Of a stretch of DNA of 5,553 bases, positions 1 to 5,553 are shown one piece after another. The stretch's first letter is position 1. Each line of letters begins with the position of its first letter. The stretch is from Planctomycetales bacterium 4484_123 (GTDB lineage Bacteria; Planctomycetota; Phycisphaerae; SM23-33): contig MVCS01000113.1 in the NCBI GenBank assembly GCA_002049885.1, positions 1 to 5,553 of the forward strand. The letters are read 5' to 3'. Both the position numbers and the translations under genes were made by a program. The notes below the pieces were generated by a model that was given only the letters and a program-made list of their open reading frames with translations, made no database searches and was not told the DNA's origin.

Positions 1-169
1 GCATCGCCCGTTGCGGGACTACCGTCTCGCCCGTTGACCTTCAGGCCATCTCAAACCCGCTGCCGGTTTTGGGCTCGAAAGTACAATTCGGCCAGGGGGA
101 ATGTTTTTCTGAAGGCTTTTTCCGATTATTCCCGATTCGCCGCTCCTCGCTGCTCCCCTGCCACGGCAC

Positions 170-198
170 GTGACTTGAGCCGGGAGAAATGCTATATA
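170..198 (+). promoter_or_regulatory. Candidate sigma-70-type promoter for the MscS-family channel gene
   Basis: A TATATA hexamer at 193-198 is preceded by TG and one base (190-192), which gives an extended -10 element. An overlapping TATATT at 195-200 is also close to the TATAAT consensus. Seventeen bases upstream of 193 lies GTGACT (170-175), which matches four of six positions of TTGACA. This is the most A+T-rich patch ahead of the channel gene. Transcription would start near 205 and leave a leader of about 35 bases. This is a consensus match only; the organism's own promoter consensus is unknown. Confidence 0.4.
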
Positions 199-225
199 TT
201 CGGTCTCGAGATATCAGAGTAACTC

Positions 226-230
226 AGGAG
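226..230 (+). promoter_or_regulatory. Ribosome binding site that decides the channel start
   Basis: AGGAG sits nine bases ahead of the ATG at 240. An in-frame ATG at 189 has a GGGAG only two bases upstream, which is too close. That ATG would also lie upstream of the predicted transcription start, inside the -10 region. Both points favour the start at 240. Confidence 0.65.
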
Positions 231-239
231 CCTGCCACC

Positions 240-1406
240 ATGCCGAGCGTGACGACCGCGACCCAACCGGCCAGCCAGCCGGCGGGCCAGAGCGCTGCGG
301 AGGTAGCTTGGTATGCAAGGGAGTTCCTCAACAATGCCCTGTGGCAGTGGGCCACATTGCTGGGAATCCTGCTGGCCACATTCGCCCTCGGCAGGACCAT
401 CTCTTTCCTGCTGGCCCGGCAAGGACGGCGATTCATCGAGCGAGCGCACCTGCCGGGCCTGGGAATGATATTCCGCGCGCTGGCCAAGCCAGGCAGCATG
501 CTGGTCTTTGCCGGCGGGCTGTATGTGGGTGGCAGAATCCTCAACCTGAAGGTTCATCCCGCCCACGACCTGAGCAGCTTCTGGCCCAAGCTATGCCAGA
601 CCATCGCCGTGCTGGCCGTCGGCTGGGCGGTGTACCGCCTGGTGGACGCGCTGGAGTACTGGCTGGCACGATGGACAGCCCGCACGCGGACCCAACTGGA
701 TGACCAGCTTGTGCCCATCCTGCGCAAGACCCTGCGCGTCTTCACCATCATCCTGGCGCTGCTGTTCATCGCCCAGAACATCTGGCATTGGAACATAGGC
801 GCGCTGCTGGCGGGGCTGGGGCTGGGCGGATTGGCATTCGCGCTGGCCGCCCAGGATGCTCTGAAAAACCTCTTCGGCTCGGTGACCATCTTCGCCGACC
901 GGCCCTTCCAGATGGGCGAGCGGATCAAGATCGGCGAGTTCGACGGCGTCGTCGAAGAAGTCGGCCTGCGCTCCACCCGCATCCGAACCCTGGACGGCCA
1001 CCTGGTGACCGTACCCAACTCCACGGTGGCCGACTCGCCCGTGGAGAACATCGGCCGGCGGCCTTACATCCGGCGTGTCTTCGACGTCACCATCACCTAC
1101 GACACGCCGCCGGAGAAGGTCATCCGGGCGGTGGAGATCATTCGCGAGATGCTGGATGCCCGCAAGGATCACTTCCCCAAGGACCTTCCCGGGCGGGTGT
1201 ATTTCCGCGAGCTGGAGGCCTACAGTCTGAACATAGTGGTGTACTACTGGTTCACCCCGCCTGACTGGTGGCAGTACCTGGCCTTCACGCACGATTTCAA
1301 CATGGAGCTGCTCCGCCGCTTCAACGAAGAGGGCATCGAGTTCGCCTTCCCCACCCAGACGCTGTACCTCAGGCAGAACCCGGACTCGCCGCAGCGAGAC
1401 GCCTGA
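240..1406 (+). CDS. MscS-family small-conductance mechanosensitive ion channel
   Basis: The predicted product is a 388-residue inner-membrane channel. By family knowledge it opens under membrane tension to release solutes during osmotic downshock, probably as a homoheptamer. A Thr/Ala/Gln/Pro-rich N-terminal tail (about residues 1-25) precedes hydrophobic segments near 36-52, 85-97, 118-138 and 167-181. The pore-lining helix follows at about 186-218, with the Gly/Ala-spaced GALLAGLGLGG pattern and then AAQDALKNLFGS. Next comes the MscS beta domain, with DRPFQMGERIKIG (220-232), the VPN motif (258-260) and a mixed alpha/beta C-terminal domain ending in the conserved GIEFAFP-type strand (about 365-371). 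It has more membrane helices than the three-helix E. coli MscS and resembles longer members such as YnaI. The ATG at 240 is chosen for its ribosome binding site; starting at 189 would add 17 residues. The gene stands alone on the plus strand and converges on the helicase gene. The family assignment is secure; the exact subtype is not. Confidence 0.95.
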   Translation: MPSVTTATQPASQPAGQSAAEVAWYAREFLNNALWQWATLLGILLATFALGRTISFLLARQGRRFIERAHLPGLGMIFRALAKPGSMLVFAGGLYVGGRILNLKVHPAHDLSSFWPKLCQTIAVLAVGWAVYRLVDALEYWLARWTARTRTQLDDQLVPILRKTLRVFTIILALLFIAQNIWHWNIGALLAGLGLGGLAFALAAQDALKNLFGSVTIFADRPFQMGERIKIGEFDGVVEEVGLRSTRIRTLDGHLVTVPNSTVADSPVENIGRRPYIRRVFDVTITYDTPPEKVIRAVEIIREMLDARKDHFPKDLPGRVYFRELEAYSLNIVVYYWFTPPDWWQYLAFTHDFNMELLRRFNEEGIEFAFPTQTLYLRQNPDSPQRDA

Positions 1407-1443
1407 ACCGTTGGCATTGGCAATCAAGCCCGCCCGCGTGCGG

Positions 1444-3444
1444 TCAATCCCTTCGCTCAGCCTGCGTCTTGGATGCTTCGTCGTGAACGATCTCCACGTC
1501 CGGCAGGGCGTTGAGGAACTCCCGCCCATAGGGCCGGCTCACGATGCGATGGTCCAGGCACACGACGAAACCCGTGTCGGTCGTGGAGCGGATCAGCCTG
1601 CCGAAGCCCTGCTTGAAGCGGATGACGGCCTCGGGCAGTTGGTACTCCATGAACGGTTCGCCTCCCCGGCTGCGGATGGCCTCGATGCGGGCCTCGACGA
1701 TGGGCTCGTCCGGCACGGCGAAGGGAAGCTTCACGATGGTCACGTTGGACAGGGCCTCGCCAGCCACATCCACGCCCTGCCAGAAGCTCATCGTCCCCAG
1801 CAGCACACGTCGCCCGCCGCGACGGAAGCGGCGCAACATGGCCGACCGCGGCAGCGAGCCGCCCTGAACCAACAGCTCGTATCCCTCGCGCTCGGCAAAA
1901 GCCGCCAGCATCCCGGCCGCCGCCTCAAGCATCCGGTAGGAGGTGAACAACAGGAAACATCGCCCCCGGCTCTTGGCGACGTAGTACTCCATCACCGGCA
2001 CCGCTCGAGGCAAGAAGTCCTCCAGGCGGTTGGGATCGCCCAGGTGGGTCTCGACGTATAGCTTTGCCTGCCGGCGGTAATCGAAAGGACTGTCCAGCCG
2101 CAGCTCCACCGGGTCCTCCAGCCCAAGTCGGCTGCGGATGTAGTCGAACCCGCCCACCCCAGGCCGGGCCGTCGTCAGAGTGGCCGAGGTAAGCACGGCC
2201 GAGTTGACAGTCTCGAACAAGGCCGAGCGCAGGATCGGCGCCACGTTGATCGGCGCGCACGCCAGGTAAACCTGGCGGGCCCGGCGGTAGGCCCGGACCG
2301 TCCGCCAGTAGGCATAGTCCTCGTACTCCTGGGCGATCAACTCTTCCGTGGTGGCGGCCAGGTCGGCTGCACGCTGTTCGTAGGCGCGGATCTCCAGGGC
2401 CGTGGCCGGGTCGGGCATCGCCTTCCGCAAACGGAGCAGGTGCCCCACGAGTACCCGCAAGGCCGGCGAGAGTGAGTTCGGAACGGCGTTCGGCTGGGTC
2501 AGTCGGCCGTTGGGAGCCACCCCGGGCGGACCGGCCTCAGCCAGGGCGTCGAAGAAGGCATCGGCCGCCGAGGCCGCCGAGCGCGCCGCCCTTATCGCCT
2601 CCGCGTCGTCGGCCAGGGCCAACACGCCGCGATCGTTGCGCGGGTTGTACAGCTCCCGCAGCAACGTCTGCACCGCCCCGGAGCTGACCGAGGTGCCGAA
2701 GTGGTCCGAGGCCACTGCCTCCAGTGTGTGGGCCTCGTCCAGGACCAGCAGGTCGTAGCCGCCCAGGAGTTCGGCCTGCGAGCCCCGCCTGCCGTGCCGA
2801 AGGGCCAAGTCCGAAAACAACAGGGCGTGGTTGACCACCAGCAAGTTCGCCTTCCGCATCTCCTGGCGGGCCAGGCGAAAGTGGCAGCGATGATAGTGCG
2901 GGCAGTCGCTGCCGGCGCAGGAGCCACGCTCGGCCTGAAGGCGGCTCCAGACCGCAGCGGAAACGGCGAAAGGCACATCCTGGCGCGAGCCCGTCGGCGT
3001 TCGCCCAGCCCAGTCGCTCAGGCGCAAGAGCTGGTCGATCTCACGGGCCGAGCCGAACATGCGCTCGGCCCGACGCCGCGCGACCTCCAGCCGGCGCATG
3101 CACAGGTAGTTGTTCCGTCCCTTGACCAAGACGGGCTTGAAGGGCAGCTTGAGGTGCTCCTGCAGGAACGGCAGGTCCTTGTCGGTGAGCTGTTCCTGGA
3201 GGGCGATCGTATAGGTGGACACGACCACCCGCTGTTTGCGCTGGATACCCAGGATGGCCGGGACCAGATAGGCAAAGCTCTTGCCCACGCCCGTGCCGGC
3301 CTCTACGAGCAGGTGTCGGCAGTCGTCAAACGCCGCCTCCACCGCCCGGGCCATCTCCAACTGCTGGTCGCGGCGCTCGTAGTTGGGCAGGGCCGCAGCC
3401 ACCGGCCCGCCGGGGGCGAGAATGTCCGCCGCGGCGCGGCTCAT
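1444..3444 (-). CDS. dinG: DinG/XPD-type iron-sulfur ATP-dependent DNA helicase
   Basis: The predicted product is a 666-residue superfamily 2 helicase. The family uses ATP to unwind DNA 5' to 3' and acts in repair and in resolving R-loops or other structures. All core motifs are intact: a Q-motif-like region (RRDQQ, 24-28), Walker A AGTGVGKS (49-56), motif Ia around STYTIALQEQL (76-86), VNHALL (204-209), DEAH (236-239), LTSATL (418-423), GTMSFWQGVD (550-559) and the motif VI sequence QGFGRLIRS (612-620). Four cysteines, C115, C176, C181 and C187, are placed to hold a 4Fe-4S cluster between Walker A and DEAH. The last three have the C-x4-C-x5-C spacing known from E. coli DinG. There is no N-terminal exonuclease domain, so this is not the fused Gram-positive DinG type. 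It could equally be called YoaA-like, since sequence reading alone does not separate the two. The ATG overlaps the upstream gene's stop and has a GGAG six bases ahead (3454-3451), within that gene. No disruption is seen. Confidence 0.93.
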   Translation of the reverse strand: MSRAAADILAPGGPVAAALPNYERRDQQLEMARAVEAAFDDCRHLLVEAGTGVGKSFAYLVPAILGIQRKQRVVVSTYTIALQEQLTDKDLPFLQEHLKLPFKPVLVKGRNNYLCMRRLEVARRRAERMFGSAREIDQLLRLSDWAGRTPTGSRQDVPFAVSAAVWSRLQAERGSCAGSDCPHYHRCHFRLARQEMRKANLLVVNHALLFSDLALRHGRRGSQAELLGGYDLLVLDEAHTLEAVASDHFGTSVSSGAVQTLLRELYNPRNDRGVLALADDAEAIRAARSAASAADAFFDALAEAGPPGVAPNGRLTQPNAVPNSLSPALRVLVGHLLRLRKAMPDPATALEIRAYEQRAADLAATTEELIAQEYEDYAYWRTVRAYRRARQVYLACAPINVAPILRSALFETVNSAVLTSATLTTARPGVGGFDYIRSRLGLEDPVELRLDSPFDYRRQAKLYVETHLGDPNRLEDFLPRAVPVMEYYVAKSRGRCFLLFTSYRMLEAAAGMLAAFAEREGYELLVQGGSLPRSAMLRRFRRGGRRVLLGTMSFWQGVDVAGEALSNVTIVKLPFAVPDEPIVEARIEAIRSRGGEPFMEYQLPEAVIRFKQGFGRLIRSTTDTGFVVCLDHRIVSRPYGREFLNALPDVEIVHDEASKTQAERRD

Positions 3445-3950
3445 CTACCGCTCCAAGGCGCCGGCTGGGCCAACTGGCTGATGATCACGTACAGGAACCA
3501 ACCCATCCAGCCGAGCGAACAGACCGTCACCACCGCAGCCAGCACGGTGATGAACGTCCGCCCCCGCACCACGCTGCTGCGCATGGATGAGACGATCCTG
3601 TCCTTGGCCAAGGTCAGCATGGCCAGTAGCACCGCACCCACGGTGACGGGAATGCTGGTGCTGTGGATCGCCGAGTACAACCACACCGCCCGCGAAACCT
3701 CCACACGCGAGCCCTTGTCCAGCAGGTAATAGTGCAGCCGGCCGCCGTCGGAGTCAGCCTCCAGACGCACCCCACCGTGGATCGCCTCGCCCGGCAAAGA
3801 GAAATAGGCCACCGTGTAGGCCAGAAAGTTCGCCAGGCCCAGCACGATGACCCAGATGCACACCCGCGTCCGCAGGTTCAGCCAGCCCTCGGCCGCCTCG
3901 GGATCCTGCTGGTCCGCCACGCCGTCCACTCTGTGCGGTCCGCTCTGCAT
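3441..3950 (-). CDS. Unrecognised three-helix membrane protein, coupled to the helicase gene
   Basis: I do not recognise the family of this 169-residue product. A polar N-terminal tail (1-29, ending RTR) leads to a hydrophobic helix at about 30-50. A polar segment of about 38 residues follows (51-88), then a second helix (about 89-114), a basic stretch KDRIVSSMRSSVVRGR (116-131), a third helix (about 132-158) and a short tail. The positive charges suggest the N-terminus and the 116-131 loop are cytoplasmic, with the 51-88 segment outside the membrane. There is no cleavable signal peptide or catalytic motif that I can see. The start is ATG with GGGAG (3958-3954) only three bases ahead, which is tight; GTG codons at residues 8 and 11 are alternatives without a better site. 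Its TGA overlaps the helicase ATG as ATGA, so the two are probably translated together. Hydrophobic pattern and context support a real gene; its function is unknown. Confidence 0.8.
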   Translation of the reverse strand: MQSGPHRVDGVADQQDPEAAEGWLNLRTRVCIWVIVLGLANFLAYTVAYFSLPGEAIHGGVRLEADSDGGRLHYYLLDKGSRVEVSRAVWLYSAIHSTSIPVTVGAVLLAMLTLAKDRIVSSMRSSVVRGRTFITVLAAVVTVCSLGWMGWFLYVIISQLAQPAPWSGR

Positions 3951-4031
3951 CAGCTCCCATGCCCGTCACCGACCGACGCGGGCCCGACCGGCCGGCTTCA
4001 TCGGCCCGACCGCGCCCGCCGACCTGGACGC

Positions 4032-4853
4032 CTAAGTGCCCACCACCCCCTCCAAGGGCGAAGAGGCCGTGGCGTACAGCTTCCGCGGGATTCGCCCGCC
4101 CCGGCGGGCCAGCAGGCCGGCCTCCAGCGCCAGGCGCATCGCCCGGGCCATGATGATGGGGTCCTTCGCGCCGGCCACGCCCGTGTTCAACAGCACGCCG
4201 TCGGCGCCCAGCTCCATGGCGATGGTCACGTCAGAGGCCGTCCCCACGCCCGCATCCACGATCACCGGATACTCCTCGTCGCCTGCCTTGAGCTGCTCCA
4301 GGATGATGCGGATGTTGCAGGGATTCAGAATCCCCTGGCCCGAGCCGATGGGGCTGCCCGCCGGCATCACCGAATCGGCCCCCGCCTCCTTCAGCCGGCA
4401 GGCCATCACCGGGTCGTCACTGGTGTAGCACAGCACAGTCAGACCCTCCGCCTTGAGGGTCTTCAGCGCCTCCAGCGTGCCCACAGGGTCCGGCAGCAGG
4501 GTCTTGCGGTCGCCGAGGACCTCCAGCTTCACCCACCCGCTGCCGGGATTGCCCAGCCCCTCCAGCAACTCCCGGCCCAGTACCGCGGTGCGGACCGCAT
4601 CCTCGGGGCTGAAACAGCCGGCCGTATTGGGCAGCAGGATGTAGCGCTGCGGGTCGAGAAAATCCAGGATGTTCCGGCCACGCTCGTCGGTCATTCTTTC
4701 ACGGCGAACGGCCACGGTCACCACCTGACAGCCACTCTCGGCCAGGGCCTCGCGCATGAGCTCGTACGTGGCGTACTTGCCCGTGCCCACGAACAACCGG
4801 CTGGTAATCGAAAACCCGCCGATACGAAGCGGTTTGTCCTTTGCCTCAGTCAT
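4032..4853 (-). CDS. thiG: Thiazole synthase ThiG
   Basis: ThiG builds the thiazole phosphate half of thiamin in the cytoplasm from 1-deoxy-D-xylulose 5-phosphate, dehydroglycine and the sulfur delivered by ThiS thiocarboxylate. The predicted 273-residue protein is close to the usual family length of about 255-270 and is a TIM-barrel. Recognisable signatures are FVGTGKY (21-27), the V-K-L-E-V strand with K109 (the expected Schiff-base lysine) and E111, MPAGSPIGSGQG (163-174), VDAGVGTASD (199-208, with the expected catalytic D200) and ADGVLLNTGVAGAKDP (217-232). The ATG at 4853 is preferred over an in-frame GTG at 4868 because GGTGGA (4866-4861) lies seven bases ahead of the ATG, whereas the GTG has no such site. 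The start lies 79 bases downstream of thiS, and another 81 bases separate its TAG from the membrane-protein gene. All key residues are present, so it should be active. Confidence 0.97.
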   Translation of the reverse strand: MTEAKDKPLRIGGFSITSRLFVGTGKYATYELMREALAESGCQVVTVAVRRERMTDERGRNILDFLDPQRYILLPNTAGCFSPEDAVRTAVLGRELLEGLGNPGSGWVKLEVLGDRKTLLPDPVGTLEALKTLKAEGLTVLCYTSDDPVMACRLKEAGADSVMPAGSPIGSGQGILNPCNIRIILEQLKAGDEEYPVIVDAGVGTASDVTIAMELGADGVLLNTGVAGAKDPIIMARAMRLALEAGLLARRGGRIPRKLYATASSPLEGVVGT

Positions 4854-4860
4854 CGCTGTT

Positions 4861-4866
4861 TCCACC
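4861..4866 (-). promoter_or_regulatory. Ribosome binding site that decides the thiG start
   Basis: Read on the minus strand, GGTGGA ends seven bases before the ATG at 4853. It overlaps the alternative in-frame GTG at 4868-4866. That GTG has only a T-rich stretch upstream with no Shine-Dalgarno match, so the shorter product is favoured. Confidence 0.55.
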
Positions 4867-4932
4867 ACAAATCAAGAAACACAAGGTAGGTCCGACGACG
4901 CCAGCCCCGCGGCCCCGGCCGACCGCCCGGCT

Positions 4933-5133
4933 TCACCCGCCGCCGACCAGCGTCACGATCTCCACAACATCGCCATCGGCCAGCGGCGTTGCGGCATAAT
5001 CGCCCCGGCGCACCAGCCGCTTGTTCCGCTCCACCGCGATTCGCCTGGGCTCCAAGCCCAGCCGCTCCACCAAGCCGGCCACCGTCGCCCCCTCCGGCAC
5101 GTCGTGCTCCTCGCCGTTCACACGCACCCGCAT
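4933..5133 (-). CDS. thiS: Sulfur carrier protein ThiS
   Basis: This is a 66-residue ubiquitin-like (beta-grasp) protein. After adenylation by ThiF and sulfur transfer, its C-terminal thiocarboxylate donates sulfur to ThiG for thiazole formation. The sequence shows the family layout: an N-terminal strand MRVRVNGEEHDV, the PEGATVAGLVERLGL helix region (about 13-27), the central IAVERNKRLV strand (about 32-41), and LADGDVVEIVTLVGGG at the end (51-66). The terminal Gly-Gly required for activation is present. The frame stays open upstream to an ATG at 5292, but those 53 extra residues (Trp- and Arg-rich) do not look like ThiS. The ATG at 5133 has GAGGTG (5146-5141) seven bases ahead and gives the normal family length. 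It is the first recognisable gene of the minus-strand thiS-thiG block. No thiF is adjacent, so the activating enzyme must come from elsewhere. Confidence 0.95.
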   Translation of the reverse strand: MRVRVNGEEHDVPEGATVAGLVERLGLEPRRIAVERNKRLVRRGDYAATPLADGDVVEIVTLVGGG

Positions 5134-5140
5134 CGACCAA

Positions 5141-5146
5141 CACCTC
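5141..5146 (-). promoter_or_regulatory. Ribosome binding site that decides the thiS start
   Basis: Read on the minus strand, GAGGTG ends seven bases before the ATG at 5133. It supports a 66-residue ThiS over the 119-residue reading that begins at 5292. A second purine run, GGGGGAGG (5158-5151), lies a little further upstream. Confidence 0.6.
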
Positions 5147-5204
5147 ACAACCTCCCCCGGCCACCATGGGCCAGGGCGCACAAACCACCAGCCCTCAAGA
5201 AGTG

Positions 5205-5233
5205 ATTCTACGCAATCCGCCCCACCTATTGAA
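5205..5233 (-). promoter_or_regulatory. Possible promoter for thiS-thiG
   Basis: On the minus strand, TAGAAT (5210-5205) differs from the TATAAT consensus at one position. Seventeen bases upstream is TTCAAT (5233-5228), which matches only three of six positions of TTGACA. It lies in a locally A+T-richer part of an otherwise G+C-rich intergenic region. Transcription would start near 5198 and leave a leader of about 65 bases before thiS. The weak -35 makes this a suggestion only. Confidence 0.3.
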
Positions 5234-5360
5234 AGACCCCGTAGAAAACCCGCCCGCCATCGAAAAACGCGCACGCACCACAGAGGCAGCACGCCCTCTC
5301 AAGAGCGGCACCGGCCGTCACAAGTACAACCCCGCCGGTCCGACGTCATACCCCCCGGCC

Positions 5361-5553
5361 TTACAGCACCGACAGCACCGGCAACTCCAGCAGGTCCACC
5401 GGCCCGCCCAGCTCAACCAGCCCGCCCTGGCCATCCGCACCAACAGCCGCCACCACGGTCCGGCCCACCCCAGCCTCGCTCAGCTCGCTGCTGGCAGCGC
5501 CCCCATCAGCCGCCCAAGCCACCCCCAACCCGCCAGCCAAATCGGCCGCGCCC
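5361..5553 (-). CDS. Probable C-terminal end of an unrecognised gene, cut by the window edge
   Basis: A minus-strand frame is open from the right edge to a TAA at 5363-5361, giving 63 codons with no ATG in the window. The translation is rich in Ala, Gly, Val and Leu and ends VDLLELPVLSVL. Coding character supports a real gene: most codons begin with G, and about 51 of 63 end in G or C. The amino-acid pattern also alternates hydrophobic strands with Gly-rich turns, unlike the repetitive His/Gln/Pro-rich reading of the opposite strand. I cannot name the family from this fragment. It lies in the same orientation as thiS, about 230 bases upstream, and need not belong to the same transcript. In G+C-rich DNA a frame of this length can be open by chance, so confidence is moderate. 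Confidence 0.5.
   Translation of the reverse strand, partial: GAADLAGGLGVAWAADGGAASSELSEAGVGRTVVAAVGADGQGGLVELGGPVDLLELPVLSVL

Larger units (their letters stand above)
5134..5360. other. Intergenic region upstream of thiS
   Basis: These 227 bases lie between the stop of the right-edge reading frame and the thiS start. They hold the candidate promoter at 5205-5233 and the thiS ribosome binding site. A six-base inverted repeat, ACCGGC (5310-5315) and GCCGGT (5334-5339), encloses an 18-base loop but has no following T-tract. I looked for the conserved CUGAGA core of the TPP (THI-box) riboswitch on the minus strand and did not see it. No protein family was recognised here. Confidence 0.5.

Noticed and set aside
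167..172. CACGTG palindrome overlapping the candidate -35 region as an operator
   Set aside because: A six-base palindrome is expected by chance in G+C-rich DNA, and no second copy or longer symmetry supports a regulator site.
34..222. A 62-codon plus-strand frame ahead of the channel gene
   Set aside because: It has no recognisable family, runs through the predicted promoter, and has a composition typical of non-coding DNA. A second frame ending at the TGA at 35-37 could be the tail of a gene from the left, but eleven codons are too few to support that.
1407..1443. A bidirectional terminator between the convergent channel and helicase genes
   Set aside because: The 37-base gap contains only a four-base CCGC/GCGG pairing around a two-base loop and no T-run in either direction.
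2701..3729. A 342-codon plus-strand open frame
   Set aside because: It runs antisense across the helicase and membrane-protein genes. Its translation has no recognisable domain, while the minus-strand frames carry complete helicase motifs. It is a G+C-driven shadow frame.
3663..4889. A 408-codon plus-strand open frame
   Set aside because: It lies opposite thiG and the membrane-protein gene and is rich in His, Arg, Gln and Pro, typical of antisense readings of G+C-rich genes. ThiG motifs on the minus strand settle the assignment.
4933..5292. A 119-residue form of ThiS starting at 5292
   Set aside because: The extra 53 residues are Trp- and Arg-rich with no similarity to ThiS that I can see. 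The ATG at 5133 has a good ribosome binding site and gives the normal family length.
5310..5339. Inverted repeat ACCGGC/GCCGGT as a transcription terminator for the right-edge gene
   Set aside because: The stem is only six bases, the loop is 18 bases and no T-tract follows on the minus strand, so it does not meet the pattern of an intrinsic terminator.

Overview
This is a G+C-rich bacterial window, roughly two thirds G+C by eye, carrying five complete protein genes and one cut by the right edge. Every gene that can be recognised belongs to a widespread housekeeping family. I see no tRNA, rRNA, CRISPR array, insertion sequence, phage gene or toxin-antitoxin pair. The high G+C, the compact gene order and the style of the proteins (a DinG-type helicase without an exonuclease domain, a thiS-thiG pair) would suit a planctomycete or another environmental Gram-negative lineage. 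That placement is only an impression, because nothing in the window fixes the taxon.

Layout. Bases 1-239 hold no convincing gene, but they contain a plausible promoter and a Shine-Dalgarno site for a plus-strand MscS-family mechanosensitive channel (240-1406). The channel gene converges, across a 37-base gap, on a minus-strand block. In transcription order that block is thiS (5133-4933), thiG (4853-4032), an unrecognised three-helix membrane protein (3950-3441) and a DinG/XPD-type iron-sulfur DNA helicase (3444-1444). The last two genes overlap by four bases (ATGA). To the right of thiS is a non-coding stretch of about 230 bases with a possible promoter. Beyond it, an open minus-strand frame (5553-5361) looks like the C-terminal end of a further gene.

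How the genes work together. ThiS is the sulfur carrier and ThiG the synthase of the thiamin thiazole moiety, so they act in one reaction. The other enzymes this needs (ThiF, ThiH or ThiO, Dxs) are not in the window and must be encoded elsewhere. The helicase probably acts in DNA repair or in clearing R-loops and other structured nucleic acid. Its tight coupling to a small membrane protein has no obvious functional explanation and is the least expected arrangement here. I did not find a convincing new biological system; the findings are modest and scored that way.
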